Of a stretch of DNA of 64,000 bases, positions 25,701 to 34,887 are shown piece after piece; position 1 is the stretch's first letter; every line of letters begins with the position of its first letter. The notes beneath the pieces are model-generated. The model was not told the DNA's origin. It ran no database searches and saw only the letters and a list, made by a program, of their open reading frames with translations. The stretch covers positions 62,001-126,000 of the forward strand of contig JAAMXP010001792.1 of the NCBI GenBank assembly GCA_019693395.1, read 5' to 3'. Source of the DNA: Ettlia oleoabundans. Lineage: Eukaryota > Chlorophyta > Chlorophyceae > Chlamydomonadales. The position numbers and the translations under genes were made by a program.

Positions 25701-25792
25701 AGACCTGCCAGGATCACGCCATCCAGCCCAATGCCACCACAGCTCGGACCCTGGAGAAGATGTGGGCGGTGCATGAGCAGCTATACGGCTGA
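22760..25792 (+). CDS. Unrecognised, mostly disordered Ala/Ser/Gln/Pro-rich protein
   Basis: I do not recognise this gene. Exons join in phase: 22760-22939 (starts MLQELTNHGATPPG; basic KRRNKP, then SSIEEIEYTTSPPKR), about 23080-23202 (Ala-rich helix, AALAAVAAAAAAGP), about 23365-24418 (long Ser/Gln/Ala-rich stretch ending in a Gly tract), about 24749-24882 (acidic DDSDDEVVRRNDSEGDF), about 25092-25364 (DSLSLASGPGLRS, DASIEELASGG) and 25645-25792 (KDAEELVAQTCQDHAIQP, LEKMWAVHEQLYG, TGA). Three successive joins use the same phase (AA|G), which supports the model. At about 700 residues with little hydrophobic core, it looks like a nuclear or cytoskeletal regulatory scaffold, but that is a guess. 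Only the last 50 residues look like a folded helical segment. The start ATG is the first in the frame; there is no transit or signal peptide. Confidence 0.65.
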
Positions 25793-26644
25793 GAAGACGG
25801 GAGTTTGTGCGGCCCCACATGGGTTGCCATATGTATGGCGTCAAAGGGCTCAATCGTCTTGGGTGGAGGCTTCCCTACCGCAGCGGCTCAAGAGACATCC
25901 AGTAGATCATGCAGCCAAACAGACAGACATACAAGCAGGCAGGCAGACAAATCAGGGAGACAGCGAGGGGGCCATGCCCACCGACTCAACTGCAGGCGTG
26001 ATGCCCTGTACCATGCACAGCAGCCTGCCACTCCACCGAGCAGGGCCAACCGATTTTTAGGCAGGTTCTGCTTGCGGTCTGCAGTCATTGTAGTATCATG
26101 TCTCCCATTGCTCTTGAAACAAACATTTACAGAATACAACTTCTGAATTTGTGCTGCCCGCCCTTCAGTGTTGTGTTGCGCCCCCAACAGCACTTGGCGC
26201 TGTGGGCAGGTTGTGCGCCCATGCCGCGCCACCGCAACTCCACAGATTTTTGGCACACCTTTTTAAAAGTAATGTATACCTCCCAAATCCATGTTCTACA
26301 TGATATTTCAAATGCTGCTGCAATTGATGCTTCATTTTCCTCCCATTGCAACCTCCCAGCGGCGCCCTGGCACTGCGCGGGACAGGCATGCGTGAGTCAA
26401 TGGCGAGCTTACCCCCGGTTGTTTGCAGCATGTTGCACTACAGTAAAGGCTGACTGTAAGCTCCGTTCAACAACAAACAGCTGCTGTTGTCAGAAGCCAG
26501 GCTTATGCAGCTGGACAGAAGTGGATGTGTTGTGCAGGTGTACAGCCTACGCCAGCGGGGCAGCGGGTGACACAAGGTGCAGTTGCAGGTGCCGGCAAGT
26601 AGGCTTGCGTTATCGATTCTGTTGACCAATAGCAGCATGATGCG
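25793..26644. other. Intergenic upstream of EYA
   Basis: Holds the 3' UTR of the disordered-protein gene and the EYA promoter. The nearest TGTAA is at 26455-26459, far downstream of the stop. Nothing else is recognised. Confidence 0.35.
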
Positions 26645-28791
26645 ATGAAGGTGGGACGCGGCTAAAGCACCTTGCAGCTTTCAAGCGTTGAGGCGGTGGT
26701 TTGCTGTTGGACGCCCTCTTGCGCCTACGATCACATTGTTGTGTTGTTTGGTGTGCAGGAGCAGGAGCACAAGAAGCAAAGATTGTCTGGGGAGACGGAG
26801 TTGGCGGAGGATGCTGCTGCAGCGGCAGCCGGCAACGAGAGGAGCAGCAGCCACGGAAGCAGACTAGTCCTTGTATGGGATCTTGATGAGACCCTGGTTA
26901 TCTTCAACTCCCTGCTGATTGGTACCTGGGCAGTGGCAGCTCAGCATCCGGAGACAACCAGCAAGCTGGCGGCAGTGGGGCGGCGCTGGGAGGCGTCAAT
27001 CCTCGGCCTCAGCGACAGCCACTTCTTTTTCGAGCAGGTGCTTATTGCGGCTGGCCTGGGTAAATGTTGGTCGCCACTCTAGGGAGGAGGGAGTTTGTTG
27101 CTGCTGGGAGTCTAGTGGCTGTCTGGGAGTCTTGTCACCCTTTCCCGCCCAGAGCACGGTCGCCATTGCTCTTCCCTAACTTTCGCCCTTGATGCAGGGA
27201 AGCAAAGAGGCAGTTGCCGGCTGTCCATGGGCCTGCCTTGCTTGCCGCTAATTGATTCCAGTGACCCCAAAGGGCCTATCAATGCTCTTATATTGCCATT
27301 TGGTCCATGCCCGCTTGTACTTGCAGCTTGAGGAGTGGGATCAGTGCTGCCTGACGGACATGCAGCGCCACGACGACGGCGCCAGCTTGGCAGGTTATGA
27401 CTTCCAGCGGGACGGCTTCCCACCGCCTTTCACAGACGACCAGCCCGGCCAGCCGCCACGCAGCCCTGAACAGCATTCCTCGGCAGCCCTGCCCGCACCA
27501 CCACCCGAGCGTGCAGCTGGCGAAGGTGCAGGGTCAGACTCGCTGCAGGTGGCAGGGGCGGGTGGCGTGCATGCAGCAGCTGCCTCTGCAGGGGCAAATG
27601 ACAGCGACCCGGATGCTGCCCAGCAAGGATCTGCAGGAGTGAGTCCGTTTGGTTCCCCCGCCTGCAACAGCCTGGATGCCGCGTCGCTGACCAAGCTGGC
27701 GTACCGCTACCGACGCATCAGCAAGCTGTGCAGCTTTGGGCTGCAAGCGCTGGGTACAGAGGAGCAGCGTGAAAAATGGGAGGTGGGCCCGCTGCCCTTT
27801 GCTTGAATGTTTTTTCTGATTAGCCAGCCCTGGGTCAGCTTTGAGTTGAGAGGATACAATTAACAGCATCCTGACGAGAGTTAGAGGGGGACGAATGCTC
27901 CTTATTTCTCAGTCTACCCACTGGCTGGCTCCTGCTGCAGGCGCTCTACCAGGAGACGGATGCGCTCACAGGCGGCTGGCTCAGCCACGCCAGCACTCTG
28001 ATGTCTGCCTGCAGCACCCAGCTGGGAAGAAAGGGCGGCTGCGGGGCCGGGGGCGGCAATGATGGGGAAGAAAGCGGCAAGGAGGTGGTGCATGTAGCAG
28101 TCACCTCTGGCCAGCTCATCCCCTCCCTTGCCAAGCTGCTGCTGTTTAAGCTTAACAAGCACATTGCCCCTGAGCACGTGTGGAGCTCACGACACTGCGG
28201 GAAGGCAGCCTGCTTTGAGCGCGTGCAGCAGCGGTTTGGTCAGGACTGCACCTATGTCGCCATCGGTGCGTGTGCTGCCTCACGACACTGTTGCTGCCAA
28301 TCTGATGGTGGTAACGTTACCACCCGACCTTTTGCTATGTCTGCTGGCGCTCCGTTCCCCTACCATCAGGCTTTTCAGTTTGATGTATGGCTTGAGATAT
28401 GCATGGCCTCCCCATTGGCATGAAGTCCTCAATGGCTTGAAATCAGCCGTCAATGCATTCTCACAACAGCCAGGCCATCGCATGATCCTTGTTGCTACGC
28501 TTGCTTGCAGGGGACGGCATGGAAGAGGATGAAGCTGCAGCGCACATGGGCTGGGCCTATGTGCGGGTGCTGCTGGCTCCAGCAGGCAACTACCCTGTGG
28601 ATCGCGTGCTGAGCTGGCGACCGGATGACGCCACTGGCGGCCCAGGCCTGCCCCTCACGCAGCTCACAATTCACCACATCGCGCGCGCTGCTGGCCTGCC
28701 GTTGCGCCGGCCGTTGGAATCAGCAGAGGCGGCGCACGGCAGCTCGGCGGCTGCACAGGCGCTGGCATTGCCACTGGCAGTCGATGCCTAG
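26645..28791 (+). CDS. EYA: Eyes-absent (EYA) family HAD tyrosine phosphatase
   Basis: EYA-domain protein of the haloacid dehalogenase superfamily. Animal and plant EYAs dephosphorylate phosphotyrosine, and animal EYA also acts as a transcription coactivator. Exon 2 has LVLVWDLDETLVIFNSLL; its DLDET is the HAD DxDxT motif with the nucleophile Asp. Later exons have RWEASILGLSDSHFFFEQ, the EYA-specific QRHDDGASLAGYDF, LAYRYRRISKLC, LTGGWLSHAS, HVAVTSGQLIPSLAKLLLFKL (motif II Ser), HVWSSRHCGKAACFERVQQRF (Lys of motif III) and YVAIGDGMEEDEAAAHMGW (motif IV acidic GDGxEE), ending at the TAG at 28791. The join between the DLDETL exon and LEEWDQC skips an intron of about 290 bases. The first exon appears to be only six bases long (ATG AAG, 26645-26650), spliced to 26759; this start is less sure than the rest. 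Confidence 0.9.
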
Positions 28792-28923
28792 CAGGGCTGG
28801 GCATCTGAGGCGGATCATGTTCCTGCCTTTTTTTGCAAGAATCGTCTCGGCCCTCAAGTGAGCTGCAGGCGATTTGTGAGGAAACAGCGAACCATGCTTC
28901 GTGTGCTACACTTAAGCGCCGAC

Positions 28924-28928
28924 TGTAA
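28924..28928 (+). terminator. TGTAA poly(A) signal of EYA
   Basis: TGTAA 132 bases after the EYA stop codon. Confidence 0.5.
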
Positions 28929-28958
28929 TAGCTACCTTGCAACCCCTTGTCCTGCCAA

Positions 28959-28984
28959 ATGCGTGTGTTAGATGCGTGTGTTAG
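28959..28984. repeat. 13-bp tandem duplication
   Basis: ATGCGTGTGTTAG occurs twice in direct succession just past the EYA poly(A) signal. It looks like a simple replication slip. Confidence 0.9.
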
Positions 28985-29416
28985 ATAAGCAGCGTAGATA
29001 GTAAAATCCCTTGCGCTTTTTTCAGTGTTTCAGTAAGATCCTGAACTTGCCAAACTCACACAGTGGTCTCTTCCTCCCTTGAGCATATGATCAATCAGTA
29101 GATGTTTTTTCTGCAACCAAGCCTCTTCGTTTCCTGTGCTGCACGCCACCTGTGTTTTCTCACTCATTCATGATCCACACGTTGATTTAGCACAGAATCG
29201 CCACACAGCTATGCTCCTTGGTGCTGTATGCGCCTTGTTGTCACTGTCAAGCGTGTGCTGGTTGAGATGAGCCAGGTCTTGAGTAATATAACTCCGTACA
29301 AGGTCAGCAACCTCCATGCAACCAGCCGCACCAACCTGCTCCACACGCACTCCTTCCCTGCTGCTCCTACAGCTGCATCCTGTGCGGTGTCCATGCTGTC
29401 CATGTAAGATGGCACA

Positions 29417-29421
29417 TTACA
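29417..29421 (-). terminator. TGTAA poly(A) signal of PETN
   Basis: The minus strand reads TGTAA, about 275 bases past the PETN stop. Confidence 0.5.
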
Positions 29422-29694
29422 CGCCAGGCATGGTGGGCTGCTGAGCCCACGGGTCGGGGCACAAATAAAAGAATGTATGTTTGCTAGTCTTCTCGGGGTA
29501 CACTGCAAGCTCTCTGCGGGTGCAGCGCTGCACACGTCGGCACAGCCGCGGCCTCCCATACCCTGTGTGGTGTGGGCGCCGGGTTGCGATGATGAGGGCT
29601 GCTTGCTGCGCCGGCTCCGTGCAGCGGCTAAGCTCCCATGGGCGTCAAGCGGGGTGGAGCGTTATGAAAAGCCGCTTGCTTGCTGGGAAAGCGC

Positions 29695-30504
29695 TCAGAG
29701 GCCGGAGCGGCCCCACACCACAAGGGACAGGGAGAAGGAGAACATCACGGCAGTCGCGGCCCAGCCAAGCTGCACAATCAGGGGCTCGCCCTGTAGAACA
29801 GCAGCACAAGCATAGGTGGAAGGTTGGGTGTGTTGCTCCATTTTAGATGGTGGCGCTGCTGGCACGGGCTGCTCAGCCGGGTATGGCTCTTGTGCTATGC
29901 GACCCACGCGTTTACAAAGCGAGGCATGTGCTAGAGCGACATTATTGCTCTTGTAGTCTACACACTAGTCATCCAGGCCTTCATCCATGACACTACCACA
30001 AGCCGCAAGGCGGCCAAGCAGGGCAGCGAAGAGCCAAGAGCGCAATAGCTGCTCTCACCTCAGCCACCATCATTGCCTCTTGGGCAGCCTGAGCAGCAGG
30101 GGCTATTGCCAGAGCAGCTGCGGACAGGGCGGCCACGGCAGCGGCCTGCACAGCAACGCAGCAGACGGGGGCGGGGTGGGCGCACTGCGTCAGCGGCGCG
30201 TCAGCCTGACACCCAGCATGAGTACGCGCATTGCGCCTCTGTTGCGGCTTTCCACGCTCTGTGGGATGCTGTGGGCGTGCCGGTTCAGGCCGCCGCTGGT
30301 TTTATGATCGAGGCGCCGGGGATTGTAGGCTGTTTTGCTGGCTGCCCCTAACACAAAATGCCCGCCACTTTTTCGCACCTTCTGCTCCTGCTTCACCGCC
30401 TGCACACGCACAGCGGCGCGGGGGGCGCGGCTGGAGGCCTTGGCCGCCGTCTGCCGCTGCAGGCTGGGCTTCTGCAGGCTAAGGGAAGCTGCCACAGCCA
30501 CCAT
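29695..30504 (-). CDS. PETN: Nuclear-encoded cytochrome b6f subunit PetN (subunit VIII)
   Basis: PetN is a single-helix subunit of about 29 residues needed for a stable cytochrome b6f complex. Exons: 30504-30379 (42 codons), 30145-30059 (29 codons) and 29790-29695 (31 codons plus TGA), all in phase 0. Exon 3 encodes [19 protein letters not shown] and ends [10 protein letters not shown], which matches the very conserved PetN helix and C-terminus. Exon 1 ([13 protein letters not shown]..., many Ser/Arg/Ala/Gln, no acid before residue 40) is a stromal transit peptide. Exon 2 ([20 protein letters not shown]) is a hydrophobic Ala-rich segment with an A-x-A site, like a thylakoid signal. The whole precursor is 102 residues. 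Land plants keep petN in the plastid genome, while in chlorophytes such as Chlamydomonas it is nuclear (known), so this gene supports the taxonomic reading. Confidence 0.95.
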
Positions 30505-31413
30505 TCTGACTCTCCTGGATGGATACAAACAGCGGTGGTATGCAGAGGCGTGACGGGCGGCGCAGGGGCCGGGGATAGGGCGCAAGAGACTGATTGAGGA
30601 AAGTCATACAATGTGCGGCCGACTCGATTGGCCCTTCTGTGCCTTGGTTTGTAGACCATCGGCGACCAGAAGTCAGCATCACGGATGCGCGTGTACCCAG
30701 CAAGTGACGGCGCCTGACCTCGATGCCAAGAGAAAAGTTGCAAAGGAGGTTTTCCATGCTTCAGGAAAATGCTCTGGGTGGATATTGCCCAATGGCATTG
30801 AGAGGCGACTGCTACCCGTACACCACCATAGTGCGCAGCCGTCGGCAGTGGCAGGAGCGGCTGCTGCCAGTGTGGTGTGAAGATTACATAGCCTAATTGA
30901 CAACAGCAATGGCAGTCATATCGTGTGATCGGCTCTCAACATCTCCACAAGGCTAGTTCCTCATTGCGCCATTGCCATACGCCGGTATAAGTAAATGGTG
31001 GAGCAGCTTGACGGCACCAACAGCTGCAGCTGTTGTATGCGAGAAAGGTAAAAAGCGGTTGCCAGCTTGACAAGAGGCGATTGATGCACACATCACTGGC
31101 ACATAATGACATTGTCGGCACTAGCAGTCATGAACACTGCACTGTCGGTCAGCGCCGTGCTGCGACATCGCCATGCACCAGACGGGGAGTTGGGAACAAG
31201 TGTGGCAAGGAGTGCCTGCATTGCGACGCCCAGAAACTTGAACCCTAGACCCTTAATGAAACCCACTTGTTTACTGGTGGCCCGCTTATATGTACAATGT
31301 AAACGAGAGCGGCAGCGAGAGCGTTGGGCAGCAGATTTCTTCCCGTTCTAGATGTTTTATTTGGCCCTGCACAAGCCCTGCGGCGCAATTGAGCACCCAA
31401 GGCTTTGATATCG
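30505..31413. promoter_or_regulatory. Divergent intergenic region, PETN / AAR2
   Basis: A 909-base gap between divergent starts. It holds both promoters and 5' UTRs. Open frames on either strand here show no family signal. No specific element is identified. Confidence 0.35.
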
Positions 31414-34277
31414 ATGGAAACGGCCACCCCATACACCGTGAGACTCGATGCCGAGTCTGCGCGGGAGCTGGCCCAGCGGGGCGGCACGATCGTGCTACTA
31501 GATGTGCCGGAAAACACCGCGGTGGGCATCGATCAGCAGGTAGATCGCCGGTGGCTCTTGAGATTCACCCCGCCTGGGGCTGCTGTCGCCGCCTGCTGCC
31601 GCTTCCTTCCGCCGCTGCCTGCCGCAAAGCATCACCAAGCCACCCCCCCCAACTCCCCGCAGACTTTCCTGGTAGGTCCAAAGTTCAAGGGCGTCAAGAT
31701 GGTGCCACCAGGCACTCACTTTGTCTCCTACAAGTCTAGCAGCGGGCACGGCGACTTTGGGCCGACCACCAGCTTCTTCCTGCCCATCAAGACCGGCGAG
31801 GTGGGCAGCATTGGGATGTGTGGCATATCAGCCAGGACCATGTACCACGAGTAGTTACTGCCAACGCTCAACGGGGCAGTGTGGCGAGCATCACAGGCGT
31901 TGAAAATTTGCCAGATTTTGTTTTGTGGGAAAAGCAAGTTGCTCCCTGCTGCGTTGCTGACGGGTGCCACCTGCTGCTTTGCTGACGAGCCGAACGGTAC
32001 TCCTACTGTTGTAGGTAATTGTGCGCAGATGGAATGGGCCAGATGAGGTGCTGGAAGTGCTAACAGACGAGGCTGAAGTGAGCACATCACACCTACCCGT
32101 CGGCCTTGCCGCCAGGCTCATATGCAATGCCAGCAATGTGCATGTGGTGGTTGCATTACCCAGCAGCTGGGCATCACGCATGCATCTCCAAATTGTCCAA
32201 AACCATGCTTCTCCCAATGCGCTGCGGTACAGGTTGAGCGGTACCGCCATGCCGTGCGCAACTTCCAGCTGGACCAGCACCTGGCTCCCTACGATCTTTC
32301 CAGCTGGAATAAATGGCGCCAGCTGGCGGGCCACGTCACCCCGGAGGTGGTGGACAGGGTGCAACCCGTGGGGGGCAACATCAACATCCTAGCCGAGGCC
32401 GACCCTTCGCTTCTGCGGCCAGCCACCGCTGCGGAGGATGCACTGTATGACCAGCTGCGGAAGGGGCGGGAGGCGGCGGCGTTTTCACAGCAGCAGCAGC
32501 AGCCAAAGCAGGATAGCCAAGGCCAAGCAGCAGATGAGGTGATGCAGGAGGATCAGCAGCCCACAGACGGTGCAGGCCCCGCAGCTTCCGACCAGCAGCA
32601 GCAGCAGCAGGGTGGACGCTGGGGAGCGGCGCCACATGCAGGGCGTTGCTTCTACACGCCTCTGCCGCGGCTGGTCAAGCGGGGAGGGCTGCGCCCTCAA
32701 GAGCTGACAGGTGGGTGCTTCTGGTACTGCGGTTTGCATTTCGGTCTATGCTCAATTGCACACTGCTGTTTGAGCCGGCGGAAAGCACTCTGGCACCAGC
32801 AAGCAGCACCCCCCTGAAGGTTCCTTAAATCTCTTCCAAACAGTGCCGCCAACAGGGGTGGCTTCCTTGCAGTGGACACGCTGCAAGGCAAGGCTTCAAA
32901 TGGGTGCTGGACCTCTAAGTTGATGCTGAACCTGCACCTGCTATGCCTGCTGACCATGCTCGCTCGCTACCTGCCCTTGGGCTGGACAATTGGCTTACAG
33001 CATACCAATGCACTCTGTGTCTGCTGTGCAGCCCTTAACCTGGACAAATCGCGGGTTCTTGAGGAGGTGTTAGCCAAGCACTACAAGGGAGATGAGGGTG
33101 CGTTCTTAGGTGAGTAGATGGGCGGGTAGCTGGCTGGCTGCTGGCTGGCTGGCGAGTAAGGGGGGGTGTGGAAGGGGTGGGGTGAGGGTGGGGGGTGGGG
33201 AGACGATGAGTCGGAATGGGCTCTCCCTCACTGTTTGCTGCTCTGTGAAGCCAGCCTCTGCACGGGGTCCCAAGGTCATTGGTCAGGCACAGACGAGCCT
33301 GCACACGCATAGGGTCTCAAGTGCGGCACCATCAGCAAGCACCTTAGCCTCTGTGCCCAGCCTGCTACTCTACTCCTGCCTGTGCCAACCTGCTGCAGGC
33401 GAGTTCCAGTTTGCCTTCCTGGCCTTCCTGCTGGGTCAGTCTCTGGAGGGCTTTGCACAGTGGAAGGCCTTCCTGTGCCTTATGTTTGGCTGCGATGACG
33501 CACCGCTTGGACCACGCAAGCAGCTCTTCACCTCCTTCCTCCAGGCCCTGCATGCCCAGTTGGCACAGAGCTTGGCACCGGTGAGTGGCGCCGTCTGCCT
33601 GACAAGTGGCCATGCAGGCAATATTGGAGGGAAAATGGGTGACCATTTGGGGGCAGCTGGCATCCATCCAGGGTGTGCAGTTGATTTCAGCGGCAACCTG
33701 TCATTGGTTGGCTGCCGATCTTTATTTCCTGACTAACCGCTGGTCCTCCCGTTCTGTTACCGTAGGGCCAGAGCAAGTCTGCCCAGGCGCAGCCGCTGGG
33801 AGCCCCCATGGTGGACGAGCTGCTTCAGGACAGCTTCCTCCGCCGACTTTCCACCCAGTTCTTCCAGATGCTGCATGATGAGCGTCCCCACGTTAGCCCA
33901 GAGCTGGCAGAGCAGGTGGGCCATTTGCACTCACAAGCACTCCCAGCGTTCACCCATACATACTTTGGTGCGGGTAGTGGCTGCGTGGGGCGGCATGGTG
34001 CTGGAGGGGGTGGTGTGTAAGGTGAAGCAACACATGTTAACATTGTACCAGGTGTCAGACGACTTGCACAGGATACAGAATGTCTCCCCTGCTGTGATGC
34101 GCTTGACCCGTGGAATGCTCCCCCTAGCTTCATTTGCAGGCTGCGGCGGTCAGTGGCGTGCTGCAGCGAACGCTGGGCTGGGGCGTGCAGGTAGTGACCG
34201 ATCTGGGGAGCGATGAGGACGATGAAGATGCGCCAGTGGTAGTGGAGGGCGTAGAGCTGCCAGCTGACGCGACATAG
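31414..34277 (+). CDS. AAR2: AAR2 splicing factor homologue (U5 snRNP assembly)
   Basis: AAR2 binds PRP8 in cytoplasmic U5 snRNP precursors and is exchanged for BRR2 in the nucleus (known for yeast and human). The start ATG gives METATPYTVRLDAES; then GGTIVLLDVPENTAVGID, FKGVKMVPPGTHFVSY, TTSFFLPIKTGEV (joined across the intron to IVRRWNGPDEVLEV), FQLDQHLAPYDLSSWNKW, LVKRGGLRPQELT and, in the C-terminal helical domain, EFQFAFLAFLLGQSLEGF, WKAFLCLMFGC, DELLQDSFLRRLSTQFFQML, ending PADAT with TAG. The DVP.. beginning and the GLRPQELT...FAFL domain order match the family. A Gln-rich low-complexity insert of about 60 residues (about 32480-32620) separates the N- and C-terminal domains. One intron carries a strong G-run cluster just after the donor. 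A TGTAA lies 126 bases past the stop. Confidence 0.9.
33160..33200 (+). other. Potential G-quadruplex in an AAR2 intron
   Basis: Six G-runs of 3-7 bases within 41 bases on the sense strand, beginning 50 bases after the GTGAGT donor of the intron 33110-33398. Confidence 0.7.
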
Positions 34278-34887
34278 CGAGTTATGGGCAGTGCCCACTT
34301 TGTGCCAGCTGCAACACTAGCGGCACCAGCTACGCACTTCAATCAATATAGTTGGGCACTTGCAGCCACTCGGGCAGGGTTCGTGTTTCACAACGCCTAT
34401 TGTGTAAAATGCAGATGGTGCAATGTGAGTACTTTCTTACACTGAACTAGCCCGCCAGTCAAGACAGCAAGAGTGCATCGCCAACGGTAGCGGCGTGGAG
34501 AAGCTTTTCATTGAGATTTCTACAGGCGATCTTTCTGCCAGGCCGTATCGGAAAGACGTGCCTGACCAGACTTTGCACAGATTGCCCTTTTGCCCTGTTC
34601 CGGACAATTATGCGTCCCAATTTCGGCGCTGACCTGGCAGTCGACATTCTATCCACACCTCAGGGGCAGCGATCGCGCTGTCCGCCCGTAATTCTTCGTT
34701 GGTGCGCGTCAGGTGTTATTGGGAGCGTTTGGCAGCGCCCTACGTGAGCATCGCACAGCCCGGTGCAAAAACTGCAGGTGCAGGGGCCCGACGGGGAGTT
34801 TGCACAACGCACCTGGCGTGCATTGACCTTATTATGAAGCTGATGCTCCAAAAACTCCGGGTGCTTGCAGGCAGGCGACCTGCGAGA
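34278..34887. other. Intergenic between AAR2 and GIY-YIG protein
   Basis: Holds the AAR2 3' UTR and the next gene's promoter. A plus-strand open stretch at 34511-34747 has no family resemblance, and I did not call it. Confidence 0.4.
34403..34407 (+). terminator. TGTAA poly(A) signal of AAR2
   Basis: TGTAA 126 bases after the AAR2 TAG. Confidence 0.5.

Larger units (their letters stand above)
28792..29694. other. Convergent 3' region between EYA and PETN
   Basis: No gene is seen. Each flanking gene has a TGTAA: plus strand at 28924-28928 and minus strand at 29417-29421. That leaves about 490 bases that neither transcript need cover. Confidence 0.5.

Noticed and set aside
26645..28791. Idea that the disordered gene upstream is the N-terminal half of EYA
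   Set aside because: The upstream gene ends in a good in-frame TGA at 25792 with its own folded C-terminus, and EYA has its own plausible start.
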